Part shown: piece by piece, positions 27,301-36,667 of the stretch
Layout of the letters: each line of letters starts with the position of its first letter
Numbering within the stretch: position 1 is the stretch's first letter
From: DATFJT01 sp965230755
GTDB lineage: Bacteria; Bacteroidota; Bacteroidia; Chitinophagales; Saprospiraceae
Direction: 5' to 3'
NCBI GenBank assembly: GCA_965230755.1
Contig: CBDDLT010000021.1
Coordinates: 151,502-215,501, forward strand
DNA length: 64,000 nt
Made by a program: the position numbers and the translations under genes
The notes under the pieces: model-generated
Seen by the model: only the letters and a program-made list of their open reading frames with translations
The model's database searches: none
What the model was told of the DNA's origin: nothing

Positions 27301-28797
27301 TTAGATTCCCAAGCCGTAGTAATATACGCCCGACTTGTTCTCATATCTTCCTTCAATCAGAATACCTCCTTTTTTTGCATTGAGATATCTTATCAATTGA
27401 TCCTTGCTCTGCATTCTTTTATTATCCACTTTCGTGATGATGAATCCAGGTTTGATATCCGTATATCTTTTTAGAAGACCATCTTCTAATCGAGTAATCT
27501 TAATTCCGCCATCGAGATCTAGTTTTCTCTTAGTATCATCATCGATATCAACCAATGCCGCGCCTAGTTCTTCCTCTATTTGATCCATCCCCTCAAGCAA
27601 AGCCTGATTGCCTTCTTTGTTATTCAACAATACGGTATAATTCCTTTCCGTACCATTTCTATTAATCAATAGGTTGGCTGCATCACCTGGTCGTTTCCTA
27701 GCGATCAATTCCTGAAGTTTAGGAACTGAATTTACTTCCGCACCATCCACTGATAATATCACATCTCCAACCTTAACTCCCGCTTTTGCAGCAGCACTGT
27801 TGCCCGTCAAACTATCAACAAAAACTCCTTTATTGATCTTTAATCCTTTGTCTTTCATCAGGTCTGAATTCACCTCTCTGATCATAACTCCTAAGAATCC
27901 TCTTTGAACTATTCCATACTCCATCAAGTCATTGATCACTTTGCTAACAATATTACTTGGAACAGCGAAACCATAACCCGCATAGGAACCGGTCGGAGAA
28001 GCAATTGCAGTATTAATACCTAGTAAATCTCCTTTTAAGTTGACCAATGCACCTCCGCTATTTCCAGGATTGATAGCCGCGTCTGTCTGAATAAAAGACT
28101 CCACAGCATAACTTTCATCCAAGATTCTAATACTTCTTCCTTTAGCACTTACGATACCCGCAGTAACTGTAGAATTCAAGTTGAAAGGATTTCCTACTGC
28201 CATTACCCATTCCCCTACTCTAACCTGGTCGGAATCAAAGAATGACAAGGTAGCCAAGTCTGAAGCATCAATTTTTAACAAAGCAATATCCGTTGTAGGA
28301 TCGGTCCCTATTACTTGTGCGATATACTTCTGCTTGTTTAATAGAGTAATTTCTATTTCGTCAGCATCTTTCACGACGTGATTGTTAGTAACAATATAAC
28401 CATCATTAGAAATAATCACCCCACTACCTGAACCTCTTCTTTGCTTTTGTTGTGGTTGACTTTGTCTCTTATTTCTCGGTCCAAAAAAGAACTCGTAAAA
28501 GGGATCGCTCATCATGTCCTCAAAGGGGTCATATGTATCTGATTGACTATAGGTACTTACTGATTGAATATGCACCACTGCATCTTTCACTTTTTCCGCT
28601 ATTTCTGCAAAGTCCAAAGGAATCATCTCCCCTTCTTCATTGGCAGTATACAACACATTATGACTTGGCACAGCCTGTTGAGGTTCTACTGAACTCGTCT
28701 TCGATGCACTCGCTTCAATCTTTTGATAGGCATAATACATTACAGCACCACTTACTAATAATGATATTAATGCCGAAAGGATTATGTTCTTCTTCAT
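27301..28797 (-). CDS. degP: Do-family serine endoprotease (DegP/HtrA)
   Basis: This protein (498 aa) has an N-terminal signal/anchor helix (about residues 4-24), a trypsin-like domain, and two PDZ domains. The catalytic triad is visible: His140 in TNNHVV, Asp170 in DPTTDIALLKI, and Ser247 in NPGNSGGALV. The region before the protease core carries a Gln/Arg-rich stretch (about 108-122). The first PDZ starts near GFLGVMIREVNSD and the second near GIKITRLEDGLLK. HtrA proteases degrade or refold damaged proteins in the periplasm. It is transcribed alone, convergent with the GldM-like gene and following mutS with a 190-bp gap that should hold its promoter. Confidence 0.93.
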   Translation of the reverse strand: MKKNIILSALISLLVSGAVMYYAYQKIEASASKTSSVEPQQAVPSHNVLYTANEEGEMIPLDFAEIAEKVKDAVVHIQSVSTYSQSDTYDPFEDMMSDPFYEFFFGPRNKRQSQPQQKQRRGSGSGVIISNDGYIVTNNHVVKDADEIEITLLNKQKYIAQVIGTDPTTDIALLKIDASDLATLSFFDSDQVRVGEWVMAVGNPFNLNSTVTAGIVSAKGRSIRILDESYAVESFIQTDAAINPGNSGGALVNLKGDLLGINTAIASPTGSYAGYGFAVPSNIVSKVINDLMEYGIVQRGFLGVMIREVNSDLMKDKGLKINKGVFVDSLTGNSAAAKAGVKVGDVILSVDGAEVNSVPKLQELIARKRPGDAANLLINRNGTERNYTVLLNNKEGNQALLEGMDQIEEELGAALVDIDDDTKRKLDLDGGIKITRLEDGLLKRYTDIKPGFIITKVDNKRMQSKDQLIRYLNAKKGGILIEGRYENKSGVYYYGLGI

Positions 28798-28987
28798 CGT
28801 TATATATTTTGATTCTAATTTGGTTTATTCAATTGTAATTCCAACTGGCAATAATTGCCATATTGACAGAAAATAAACGGTAAAAAATGGAAAGAGTTGT
28901 ATGCCTTTTTCAAATCACTCCTTTTGAAAGAGTTTTTGGCAGTGTATTAACTAAATTTAACACATTTTAATACTTTCTTAAGTATTC

Positions 28988-31618
28988 TTACTCTTTTAGA
29001 AGTTTCTGCCATTCGACAATTTTCATCATACACTCTACAGGAGTAGTTTTATTTAGATCCAAAGACTGTAATTCAGTTTTTAACTTAAGCAGATCTTCAT
29101 CTTCCAGTTGGAATAGATTCATCTGAACCGGTGCTTCAATACTTTTGAGTTTATCTTTAATTTCATCTTTTGCCAGGCCTTTCTTTTTTTCATCTTCCAG
29201 AAGTTGTAGTATTTCTTCCCCACGCTTAACAACTTCCATCGGCATTCCAGCCATTTTTGCAACTAAAATTCCAAAACTGTGTTCGCTGGCACCTGGGATA
29301 AATTTTCGGAGAAAGATCAATTCCCTTCCCTGTACTCTGGTATCAATGGTATAATTCTTAATTCGTTCAAACTTAGCTTCCAACTCATTCATTTCATGAT
29401 AGTGGGTTGCGAAGAGCGTCTTTGGATGTGCAATCGGATTCTCATGCAAAAATTCTGCTATGGCCCACGCAATTGAAATTCCATCATAGGTGCTCGTACC
29501 TCTACCTATTTCGTCCAGTAAGATAAGGGACCTCTGAGAAATATTATTCAAGATGCTAGCAGTTTCATGCATCTCCACCATAAAAGTCGATTCTCCGGAA
29601 GAAATATTATCACTAGCACCTACACGTGTAAATATTTTATCCACTATCCCAATCTTAGCACTTTCAGATGGAACAAAAGAGCCCATCTGAGCGAGAATAA
29701 CATTGAGTGCCACTTGTCGGAGCAAGGCAGATTTACCTGCCATGTTAGGACCCGTAAGTAAAATGATCTGCTGTTCCTCCGGACTTAAATAAACGTCATT
29801 GGGTACAAAGCTTTGATCAACGCCTAGATGTTGCTCAATAACAGGATGCCTACTTTTTTTCAACTCTAGAATATCATTATCCAAAATTTCCGGTTTATGA
29901 TAATCGAACTGAACTGCCATATGTCTATAGGATTGCAAACAATCCAATTGGGCAATCAATTGAGAATTTCTCTGCATATCCGGAATACCTAATTTGACCC
30001 TGGAAAGCAATTCGCTGAACAATTGATTTTCTAGTGAAAGTACTTTTTCTTCTGCTCCAAGTATTTTTTCTTCCAATACTTTGAGTTCATCACTGATATA
30101 TCTCTCTGAATTGGTCAAAGTCTGTTTTCTAACCCAATGGTCTGGAACCAAACCAAGTCCTTTGTATTTATTCGTCACCTCAAAATAATAACCGAATACT
30201 TGGTTGTATCCTACCTTTAGCTTATCAATTCCGGTTTTTCTACTCTCTTCCGTTTGGAGCGCAAGTAGATGCTCTTTACTATTGCTAATCAAATCGCGCA
30301 ATTCGTCTAAATCAGCATTCACTCCGGATTGGATAGCATCACCTTTTGATATATTGACTGGTGGTTCTCTCTTTACCGTTTTTTCTATGTCGCTGATAAT
30401 GCGATCGCATGAATTGATCAGCTGACCGAATTGTTCCAATTCTCCTTGTTCAGATGCCAACAAGATTTCTTTGATTTCTCTAATTACAGACAGTGAGAGA
30501 TACAACTGATCAATTTCTCTTGGATTGATTTTTAACAATGCCAGTTTGGATACCATTCTTTCGACATCCGAAATTTTAGCAAGCCTTGTTAAAATTTCAT
30601 TACTAAGTTCAGTTTCTTGGACCAAGAGTTCCACCTTATTGAGTCTTGCATTTATACTTTCCTTTGAAAGGAGAGGCAACAACATCCAGGTTTTAAGAAG
30701 TCTGGCTCCCATAGAGGTTTTAGTATGATCAATAACTTCAAGCAATGAAATTCCTGTGCTGTGCTGAGGTCTGACTAACTCAAGATTACTAATCGTAAAT
30801 TCGTCCATCCAAACGAACTCGTCATGATTAATTCTCTTGATGGAGCTGATGTGTTCTGTTTTTCTATTGAGGGTTACATCCAAATATTGAAGTGTCACAC
30901 CAGCTGCAACGATACCCTTATCTAAATTATCAAGCCCAAATCCTTTCAGACTATTTACTTTAAAATGTCTCAGTACTTGATCTCTGGCATTGTCCTGGTC
31001 AAACATCCATTCGTCCAACAAATAATAGTAGCGATCACCGCCAAAATTCGCCTCAAATTCTTCCTTGATATTTCTACAAAAAACAAATTCGCTTGGCGAA
31101 AAAGTTTTGACCAGTTTACGAATTTGCATCGAATCACCTTCCGCAACAAGAAATTCTCCGGTACTTAATTCTAAAAAACTAATACCCCATTCTTCCTTTT
31201 CGGACTTATGAATAGCACATAAATAATTATGGTCTCTAAAATCAAGAATTTTATCGTTTGTAGTTAGTCCGGGAGTCACCAATTCTGTTACCCCTCTTTT
31301 TACTATCTTTTTCTCTTTACTTGGCTTCTCTAATTGCTCACAAATAGCAACTCTAAATCCAGCTTTTACCAGCCTAGGTAGGTAAAGATCCAAGCTGTGA
31401 TATGGAAAACCTGCCAATTCAATATTGCTTCCACCATTATTTCTACTAGTAAGAATAATGCCTAAGACCTTCGATATGGTAACGGCGTCTTCTCCAAATG
31501 TCTCATAGAAATCTCCCACCCTAAAAAGCAATATGGCACCGGGATGCTCAGACTTGATTTTAAAGTACTGTTGCATCAGAGGTGTAATCTTCTTTGTTTG
31601 TTTCGTTTTTTTTGTCAA
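28988..31618 (-). CDS. mutS: DNA mismatch repair ATPase MutS
   Basis: This protein (876 aa) is a complete MutS1. The mismatch-reading motif FYETFGEDA lies near residue 37, following TPLMQQYFKIK. The connector, lever and clamp domains follow. The ABC-type ATPase at the C-terminus has Walker A GPNMAGKSALLRQ, the signature GESTFMVEM, Walker B LILLDEIGRGTSTYDG, and FATHYHEM. It binds base mismatches and small loops in DNA and recruits MutL. The tail beyond the ATPase is the usual short helical domain that drives dimer contact. It is monocistronic as far as can be seen; the opposite-strand TerB-like gene starts 72 bp away. Confidence 0.96.
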   Translation of the reverse strand: MTKKTKQTKKITPLMQQYFKIKSEHPGAILLFRVGDFYETFGEDAVTISKVLGIILTSRNNGGSNIELAGFPYHSLDLYLPRLVKAGFRVAICEQLEKPSKEKKIVKRGVTELVTPGLTTNDKILDFRDHNYLCAIHKSEKEEWGISFLELSTGEFLVAEGDSMQIRKLVKTFSPSEFVFCRNIKEEFEANFGGDRYYYLLDEWMFDQDNARDQVLRHFKVNSLKGFGLDNLDKGIVAAGVTLQYLDVTLNRKTEHISSIKRINHDEFVWMDEFTISNLELVRPQHSTGISLLEVIDHTKTSMGARLLKTWMLLPLLSKESINARLNKVELLVQETELSNEILTRLAKISDVERMVSKLALLKINPREIDQLYLSLSVIREIKEILLASEQGELEQFGQLINSCDRIISDIEKTVKREPPVNISKGDAIQSGVNADLDELRDLISNSKEHLLALQTEESRKTGIDKLKVGYNQVFGYYFEVTNKYKGLGLVPDHWVRKQTLTNSERYISDELKVLEEKILGAEEKVLSLENQLFSELLSRVKLGIPDMQRNSQLIAQLDCLQSYRHMAVQFDYHKPEILDNDILELKKSRHPVIEQHLGVDQSFVPNDVYLSPEEQQIILLTGPNMAGKSALLRQVALNVILAQMGSFVPSESAKIGIVDKIFTRVGASDNISSGESTFMVEMHETASILNNISQRSLILLDEIGRGTSTYDGISIAWAIAEFLHENPIAHPKTLFATHYHEMNELEAKFERIKNYTIDTRVQGRELIFLRKFIPGASEHSFGILVAKMAGMPMEVVKRGEEILQLLEDEKKKGLAKDEIKDKLKSIEAPVQMNLFQLEDEDLLKLKTELQSLDLNKTTPVECMMKIVEWQKLLKE

Positions 31619-31656
31619 GACTTTTGGATTAGCTTCTTAAAATTAGTTTGAAAGAT

Positions 31657-31664
31657 TATCTTTG
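31657..31664 (+). promoter_or_regulatory. Candidate Bacteroidota -7 box (TATCTTTG) for the TerB-like gene
   Basis: TATCTTTG matches the TAnnTTTG consensus of the Bacteroidota housekeeping sigma factor exactly and lies 26 bp upstream of the ATG at 31691. A good TTTG element at the expected spacing (about 19-21 bp upstream) is not obvious, so the call rests on one box. Confidence 0.35.
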
Positions 31665-31690
31665 GCCAGTGTAAAAATAAAAATTATAAT

Positions 31691-32167
31691 ATGTTCGAGC
31701 ATTTTAAGGACCTGTCGGAAAAAGAATCTTCATTAGTCGTTAATGCCATCGCTTATATAACCATTCTGATCGCCGGTGCAGATGGAAATATTGACAACAA
31801 AGAAAAGGAATGGGCAGCGAAAGTTACGAAGATTAGGTCATACAATTTGCCAATTGGTTTGAAGGATTATTACAAGTTGGTTGGTGAAAACTATCAAAAT
31901 ACTTTGGACGAACTCATTGATTCCCTTCCAAATGATGTAGAAGAGCGAAAAAGTATTATTCACAATATTCTATCTGAATTGAATGATATATTACCGAAGC
32001 TCAATAGAAACTTTTCTATTCAATTGGTGGAAAGCTATCGATCTTTTGCAGAACACGTTGCGAAGGCCTCTGGTGGTTTTATCGGAATTGGCAGTATTAG
32101 TTCTAAGGAAAAGGAACTTATCTCTTTGGAGATGATTACTTATCCGGAAACACTGGAAGATGCTTAG
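31691..32167 (+). CDS. TerB-like helical protein
   Basis: This all-helical protein (158 aa) has the TerB-type pattern: AIAYITILIAGADGNIDNKEKEWA, where the acidic loop between two helices resembles the metal-binding site of tellurite-resistance TerB. The rest, including a Lys/Glu-rich end SSKEKELI, is also helical. TerB-like proteins are associated with stress and metal response at the membrane, but no precise activity is known for this kind. It overlaps the thioredoxin-like lipoprotein gene by 8 bp, so the two are translated together. It has no signal peptide and should be cytoplasmic. Confidence 0.65.
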   Translation: MFEHFKDLSEKESSLVVNAIAYITILIAGADGNIDNKEKEWAAKVTKIRSYNLPIGLKDYYKLVGENYQNTLDELIDSLPNDVEERKSIIHNILSELNDILPKLNRNFSIQLVESYRSFAEHVAKASGGFIGIGSISSKEKELISLEMITYPETLEDA

Positions 32168-32714
32168 ATTGATTTCGTTTGCACTATTGCTTTTTGCTTT
32201 TTCCTGCAATAGTTCAACAGATAAAAAAATATCGGCCAACGTAAGCGACAAAATCGAATGGATGACCTGGTCTGAAGCCATAGAGGCCAATTCTAAGTCG
32301 CCTAAGAAAATTTTTGTCGATATGTATACACATTGGTGCGGTTGGTGCAAAAGAATGGACGCTAGAACTTTTTCGGATCCTGACATTGCAAAAAAAATGA
32401 ACACCTACTTTTATCCTGTTAAGTTCAATGCAGAACAGAAAGAGGATATTATTTATAAAGGAAATACCTTCAGCTTTGTAGATAAAGGACGTAGAGGCTA
32501 CCATCAACTTGCCGGCTCACTTCTGGATGGAAAGTTGTCATACCCATCCTTCGTTTTTCTCAATGAAGATGAAAAGAGAATTTTAGTATCTCCCGGATTC
32601 AAAACTGTTGAACAGTTCGATGTAGAAATGGACTTCGTTGTTCATGAAGAATATAAAAAGCAAAACTTGGCGGAGTACAAAGCCAGTAAGAATACAGACG
32701 CTGAGGTAAATTAA
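32160..32714 (+). CDS. Thioredoxin-fold lipoprotein (CGWC active site)
   Basis: This protein (184 aa) has a lipoprotein signal, LISFALLLFAFSCNSS, with the lipidated Cys at about 17. The thioredoxin-like domain follows (about 35-165): KIFVDMYTHWCGWCKRMDAR contains the redox CGWC pair, and YPSFVFLNED supplies the cis-proline that faces it. It should act as a thiol oxidoreductase in the periplasm or at the outer membrane; the neighbours do not reveal a target protein. This DUF255-like/thioredoxin_7 form is frequent in Bacteroidota. Its ATG is inside the end of the TerB-like gene, and it ends directly next to the convergent folC gene. Confidence 0.83.
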   Translation: MLRLISFALLLFAFSCNSSTDKKISANVSDKIEWMTWSEAIEANSKSPKKIFVDMYTHWCGWCKRMDARTFSDPDIAKKMNTYFYPVKFNAEQKEDIIYKGNTFSFVDKGRRGYHQLAGSLLDGKLSYPSFVFLNEDEKRILVSPGFKTVEQFDVEMDFVVHEEYKKQNLAEYKASKNTDAEVN

Positions 32715-34028
32715 TTAACTTATTACTTCAGCTTCATTTTTATGGAAATGATCCAACCACTCCCCGACAGTAAAAATGCTTCCGCAAACCAAGACCATGT
32801 CCCTCGGTCCTGCCAATTCTAAAATCTTCTTATAGGCATTTTCAATGCTGTCCTCGTTCCAATGCTGCTGAACCATATTATCCAAAATAGCATCCAATAC
32901 AGCACCTTCTTCTGATCTAGGAACTTGAATCGTAGAACTAATCACAATAGCATTAGACGGAACCAGAGATAATATCTCATGATGATTTTTGTCCTTTACC
33001 ATAGCGACCAGCATGAAGAGCTTTTCATAAGAGAATTGCTCCAAAGAATTCATCATGGCTTCAAATCCCTCATAATTATGTGCACCGTCAAGAACGACCC
33101 AAGGATTTTTTGATACGATTTGCATTCGACCTTGCATCGCCGTTCGTACTGCAATGGAAGACAATGCTCTGCCATAAGACTCAGGTTCCATCATATACAG
33201 ATCCTCTTCTAGACAAAAAATTCGGTACATGGCCAAAGCCATCTTGAGATTTTCCATTTGATAGTCCCCGAATAGATCGAATTTGCAATTGAAATCCTCG
33301 CCTTGAATTGAGAATTCAACAAACTCGCCGCCCATGTATTGAAGGATCTCTACCATTTGATCAGAATAGACCATTGGAGCTTTATTCTTTTTCGAAATTT
33401 CTTTAAAGCAGGATGCCGACTCGTTTTGTTTCTTGCCTATTACAACTGGAATTCGATCTTTAATAATACCAGCTTTTTCATAGGCGATGTCCTCAAGTGT
33501 ATCACCTAAGTATTGGGTATGATCCAGTCCTATATTTGTAATTCCCGTAAGGATAGGTTCTATGATATTAGTAGAATCCAGCCGGCCACCCATTCCCACT
33601 TCGATAATGGCATAATCGACAGCTGATTCTTTGAAATACAACAAGGAGAAAGCAAAACTCCATTCAAAAAAGGAATATTTCCTTTGTTCTATGATCTTCT
33701 TGTGCTCGTTGACATACTCTAGGATCTTATCCTCGCCAATCAAAGTGGAATTGATCTTGATTCTCTCTCTGTAATCTCTGTAGTGGGGTGAGGTATACAT
33801 TCCTACCTTAAACCCATGCTCTTGAAGTAAGGAGCTTAGAATATGACAGGTAGATCCTTTACCATTGGTGCCGCCAATATGAATTAGCTTTAGATCTTCT
33901 TGTGGATTTCCGAGAAGTTTCAATAAGTCGGTAATGCCATCCAATCCCTCTTTTATCGCAGAAGCCCCTTTTCTTTGGTACATGGGTAATTGCTCAAACA
34001 AAAACTCTACAGCCGCTTGATAATTCAT
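32715..34028 (-). CDS. folC: Bifunctional folylpolyglutamate synthase / dihydrofolate synthase
   Basis: This protein (437 aa) has the FolC signature: P-loop IGGTNGKGSTCHIL (about residues 50-63), the YTSPHYRDYRERI region, EVGMGGRLDSTNII, and GITNIGLDHTQYLGDTLEDIA. The C-terminal substrate domain shows VVLDGAHNYEG. It adds glutamate to dihydropteroate and then to folates, in the cytoplasm, using ATP. The lysine that is carbamylated in MurC-F-type relatives lies near YEKAGIIK. The gene is followed by nothing on its strand before the convergent lipoprotein and is preceded by the TonB-like gene 25 bp upstream, so both may share a transcript. Confidence 0.93.
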   Translation of the reverse strand: MNYQAAVEFLFEQLPMYQRKGASAIKEGLDGITDLLKLLGNPQEDLKLIHIGGTNGKGSTCHILSSLLQEHGFKVGMYTSPHYRDYRERIKINSTLIGEDKILEYVNEHKKIIEQRKYSFFEWSFAFSLLYFKESAVDYAIIEVGMGGRLDSTNIIEPILTGITNIGLDHTQYLGDTLEDIAYEKAGIIKDRIPVVIGKKQNESASCFKEISKKNKAPMVYSDQMVEILQYMGGEFVEFSIQGEDFNCKFDLFGDYQMENLKMALAMYRIFCLEEDLYMMEPESYGRALSSIAVRTAMQGRMQIVSKNPWVVLDGAHNYEGFEAMMNSLEQFSYEKLFMLVAMVKDKNHHEILSLVPSNAIVISSTIQVPRSEEGAVLDAILDNMVQQHWNEDSIENAYKKILELAGPRDMVLVCGSIFTVGEWLDHFHKNEAEVIS

Positions 34029-34053
34029 TAGTGGTTATTATTTCAGATATCGC

Positions 34054-34968
34054 CTATTGCAGCTTATAATCAAATGTTATAGTTCCACATTGCTTTGAAA
34101 TGCTGCTGGAAGTAAATTTAAACTTTTTTGCCGCATCTATAGACTTTCGACGCAAATTATCTGAAATCGCAGAAGATCCTCGCTGTGTATATTCCGCAGA
34201 AATAACATCTCCACTCGAATTAACACAAACCTTCACTACTACTACACCTCTATCTTGAGATTTATCTTGAATTTTAGGTCTTGAACTTACTCCTCTATTT
34301 CCCAGACCACCACCCACGGTTCCTGTTCCTGTAGAAACACCTTCTAACACATCACTATTGGGATCTCCATCGGGATCACCTTGATTCCCAGCCTCTCCGG
34401 TTTCACCTTTACCATCACCAAATAGATCTCCGTATTGTTTTTTGGCCTCCTCATATTTTTTCTCCTGTTCGGCCTTCTTTCTTGCTTCTTCTGCCTTTCT
34501 CGCTTTTTCTTTAGCAATTCTCTCTTGTTCCCTCTTGGCTTTCTCTTCTGCCTCTCTTTCTCGTGCTTCTTCTAGCTTTCTCTGCTCTTCTTTTTCTTTC
34601 TTGATTCGTGCGGCATTGGGATCTTCGGTTGTAACAACTTCTTTGGTTTTAGCGGGAGTAGTTTCCACCTTTTTTTCTTCAACTGGTTCTTCTTTCACTT
34701 CCTCAGTTTCTTCCACTACCTCTTCCGCTTCTTCAATCTCCTTGGTCTCTTCTTCTATAACTTCTTGTTGGGTATCTGGTGTATCATTTCCAGATCCTCT
34801 GTCCGGTTCTCCAAAAGAAACTAAAACTCCAGCCTGACCCGGAGGTGGGACAGGATATTTCATTAGCGGTAGAAGGGCTAATAGCAGAATCAGAGCATGA
34901 ACAATACCACTGATCACCATTGCCTTCTTTCTATTCTTTTCTTCCTTGTAATTCAGTTGATATAGCAT
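34054..34968 (-). CDS. TonB-like energy transducer
   Basis: This protein (304 aa) has a cytoplasmic start, one membrane helix (about residues 17-38), a long charged linker and a C-terminal TonB-like domain. The linker is Glu-rich (about 65-110) then Lys/Glu/Arg-rich (about 125-185) and is likely a long helix that spans the periplasm in place of the usual proline-rich segment. The end, from RGVVVVKVCVNSSGDVISAEY to KFKFTSSSISKQCGTITFDYKL, matches the TonB C-terminal fold that meets outer-membrane transporters. It carries the proton-motive signal from ExbB/ExbD, which are not in view. TolA has a similar plan and is an alternative. Confidence 0.75.
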   Translation of the reverse strand: MLYQLNYKEEKNRKKAMVISGIVHALILLLALLPLMKYPVPPPGQAGVLVSFGEPDRGSGNDTPDTQQEVIEEETKEIEEAEEVVEETEEVKEEPVEEKKVETTPAKTKEVVTTEDPNAARIKKEKEEQRKLEEAREREAEEKAKREQERIAKEKARKAEEARKKAEQEKKYEEAKKQYGDLFGDGKGETGEAGNQGDPDGDPNSDVLEGVSTGTGTVGGGLGNRGVSSRPKIQDKSQDRGVVVVKVCVNSSGDVISAEYTQRGSSAISDNLRRKSIDAAKKFKFTSSSISKQCGTITFDYKLQ

Positions 34969-35050
34969 AATTATCTATATTAATTACAACAAGAACGGAA
35001 AAAAAACGCAAAGAGTGCCTAAAAGTCTTGCTATTAAGAACTAATTAAGA

Positions 35051-36130
35051 TTATGCCGTTACTGGAGAAGCAACTGGTACTTGCCAATCGTAAAGATCAG
35101 GATACAAACCAGATCTGATTCCATTGATCTTTTCTTTCAAGTATTTTGCCATGTTATCTCCTGATTCTTGAGACGGTAACTTGTAAGTTTTATCGTCGAT
35201 GGTAAAATCAGATACATAAGCCACGACAGCAGCAGTTCCACATCCGAAAATTTCTTTTAAACTGCCATCATTATGAGCTTTGACAATTTCATGAATAGAG
35301 ATCGGTCTTATCTCCAAATTCACATTCTCCTTTTTCAAAATTTGGATAATGCTGTCTCTGGTAATTCCGTGTAAAATACAGCCGTCTGTTTCAGGAGTAA
35401 GAATTGTATCATTAATTCTAAAGAAGATGTTCATTGTACCCACTTCCTGAATGAATTCATGATGCTGAGCATCCAACCAAAGAATTTGGTCGAAACCTTG
35501 TTGTTGAGCCAGGTAAGCCGGATACATGGATGCTCCATAGTTTCCTGCTGCTTTTGCCTCTCCTACTCCACCTTTGGCTGCTCTAATGTATTTCTTCTCT
35601 ACTTTTAATCGAACCGGCTTTGGATAATAAGGACCAACTGGACCTGTAAATATGATAAAGGTATAAGTCTTACTTACCTTAACCCCTAATATCTCATCTC
35701 TGGCAAACATAAATGGTCGAATATATAAAGCACTGCCATCTACGGGAGGAACCCAAGCACGATCACAGTCAACCAGCGTATGCAAAGCCTGTAAAAACAA
35801 ATCTTCAGGAATTGAAGGCATACACATTCTTTCAGCAGAACGATTTATCCTTTCCGCATGCTCTCGAGGTCTGAAAAACATAACTTCCCCATCTTTATTG
35901 ACGGATGCCTTCATTCCTTCAAATACAGATTGTCCATAGTGAAGCGCTAAATTGGAAGGAAGCATGGATATAGGACTAAATGGTTCAATCCTTAAATCCG
36001 TCCATTCACCATCCTTATAATCTGCAACAAACATGTGGTCCGAAAAAACCTCTCCAAAAGGGATATTGTTAAAGTCAACACTTGATAATTTAGATGTTGG
36101 AGATTTTGTAACTTTAATGGGGTAAGTCAT
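35051..36130 (-). CDS. ilvE: Branched-chain amino acid aminotransferase
   Basis: This protein (359 aa) is a class IV PLP aminotransferase of the longer (eukaryote-like) form. It has HYGQSVFEGMKAS near residue 60, the RSAERMCMPSIP substrate region, and the PLP lysine in EAKAAGNYGASMYPAY. EVGTMNIFF and DGCILHGITRDSI follow, and the product-side loop is EIFGCGTAAVVA. It exchanges the amino group between glutamate and leucine, isoleucine or valine. It is apparently a single-gene unit, with an 82-bp gap to the TonB-like gene downstream. A well-spaced candidate promoter is seen just upstream. Confidence 0.94.
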   Translation of the reverse strand: MTYPIKVTKSPTSKLSSVDFNNIPFGEVFSDHMFVADYKDGEWTDLRIEPFSPISMLPSNLALHYGQSVFEGMKASVNKDGEVMFFRPREHAERINRSAERMCMPSIPEDLFLQALHTLVDCDRAWVPPVDGSALYIRPFMFARDEILGVKVSKTYTFIIFTGPVGPYYPKPVRLKVEKKYIRAAKGGVGEAKAAGNYGASMYPAYLAQQQGFDQILWLDAQHHEFIQEVGTMNIFFRINDTILTPETDGCILHGITRDSIIQILKKENVNLEIRPISIHEIVKAHNDGSLKEIFGCGTAAVVAYVSDFTIDDKTYKLPSQESGDNMAKYLKEKINGIRSGLYPDLYDWQVPVASPVTA

Positions 36131-36146
36131 AATAAGTCAATTTTAA

Positions 36147-36179
36147 CAAAATTAAAAATAAATCTAAGTAATTACCAAA
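36147..36179 (-). promoter_or_regulatory. Candidate Bacteroidota promoter for ilvE
   Basis: On the minus strand, TTTG (36179-36176) is followed after 21 bases by TAATTTTG (36154-36147), fitting the Bacteroidota -33 TTTG and -7 TAnnTTTG elements with usual spacing. The ilvE ATG begins 16 bases downstream, so the leader would be very short (roughly 10 nt). Confidence 0.4.
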
Positions 36180-36242
36180 TTATCCTAACAATAATTTTAT
36201 TTTTCGTATTATTTTGATCCAATACAAAATATTATTTGTCGA

Positions 36243-36653
36243 ATGGCCATTTTAAACAATTTCTATAGAACAAGGTCCCATCAGGTACAATTGGATTCTA
36301 ATTGTGATCTGGTCATATTTTTTACTAACTCCCAATCATCAGAGGAATTTCATGGCATGCTCGAAAAACTGGTGTCAGCTACGAAATATAATGAAAAACA
36401 ATGTAAAATTGTTGCATTCGATCATCTTTCTTTTGATCATATCGAATTTTTGAGTACAACGGACAAAAGGCGATTTTATCTGATATTCGACGACAATGCG
36501 GATAGTTTACTCCCTAATGTTACCTTGCAAAAATTTCAATGGGTAATGATTGCAGACCAACATTATCTATTGGCTGCTGAACCTTCCAAAATTGTTGGAG
36601 ATAATTCCCTCAAGAAGAAATTATGGGAAGCCATGAAATTAAAGTTGGTCTAA
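36243..36653 (+). CDS. Uncharacterised protein, weak resemblance to DNA polymerase III psi (HolD)
   Basis: I do not recognise this protein (136 aa) with confidence. It has no signal peptide or membrane helix and looks like an alternating alpha/beta cytoplasmic protein. Its final part (AEPSKIVGDNSLKKKLWEAM) recalls the end of the psi subunit of the DNA polymerase III clamp loader, where a short loop before a helix with an A/K-LW motif is characteristic; this is a weak, by-eye resemblance. It is divergent from ilvE and ends 14 bp before the ATG of rdgB, likely forming a two-gene unit. Confidence 0.55.
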   Translation: MAILNNFYRTRSHQVQLDSNCDLVIFFTNSQSSEEFHGMLEKLVSATKYNEKQCKIVAFDHLSFDHIEFLSTTDKRRFYLIFDDNADSLLPNVTLQKFQWVMIADQHYLLAAEPSKIVGDNSLKKKLWEAMKLKLV

Positions 36654-36667
36654 TAATCTTTCTGAAC

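Noticed and set aside
34442..34837. Plus-strand frame rich in Ser and Leu within the TonB-like gene
   Set aside because: Antisense of the Glu/Lys-rich linker; the composition is forced by the opposite strand.
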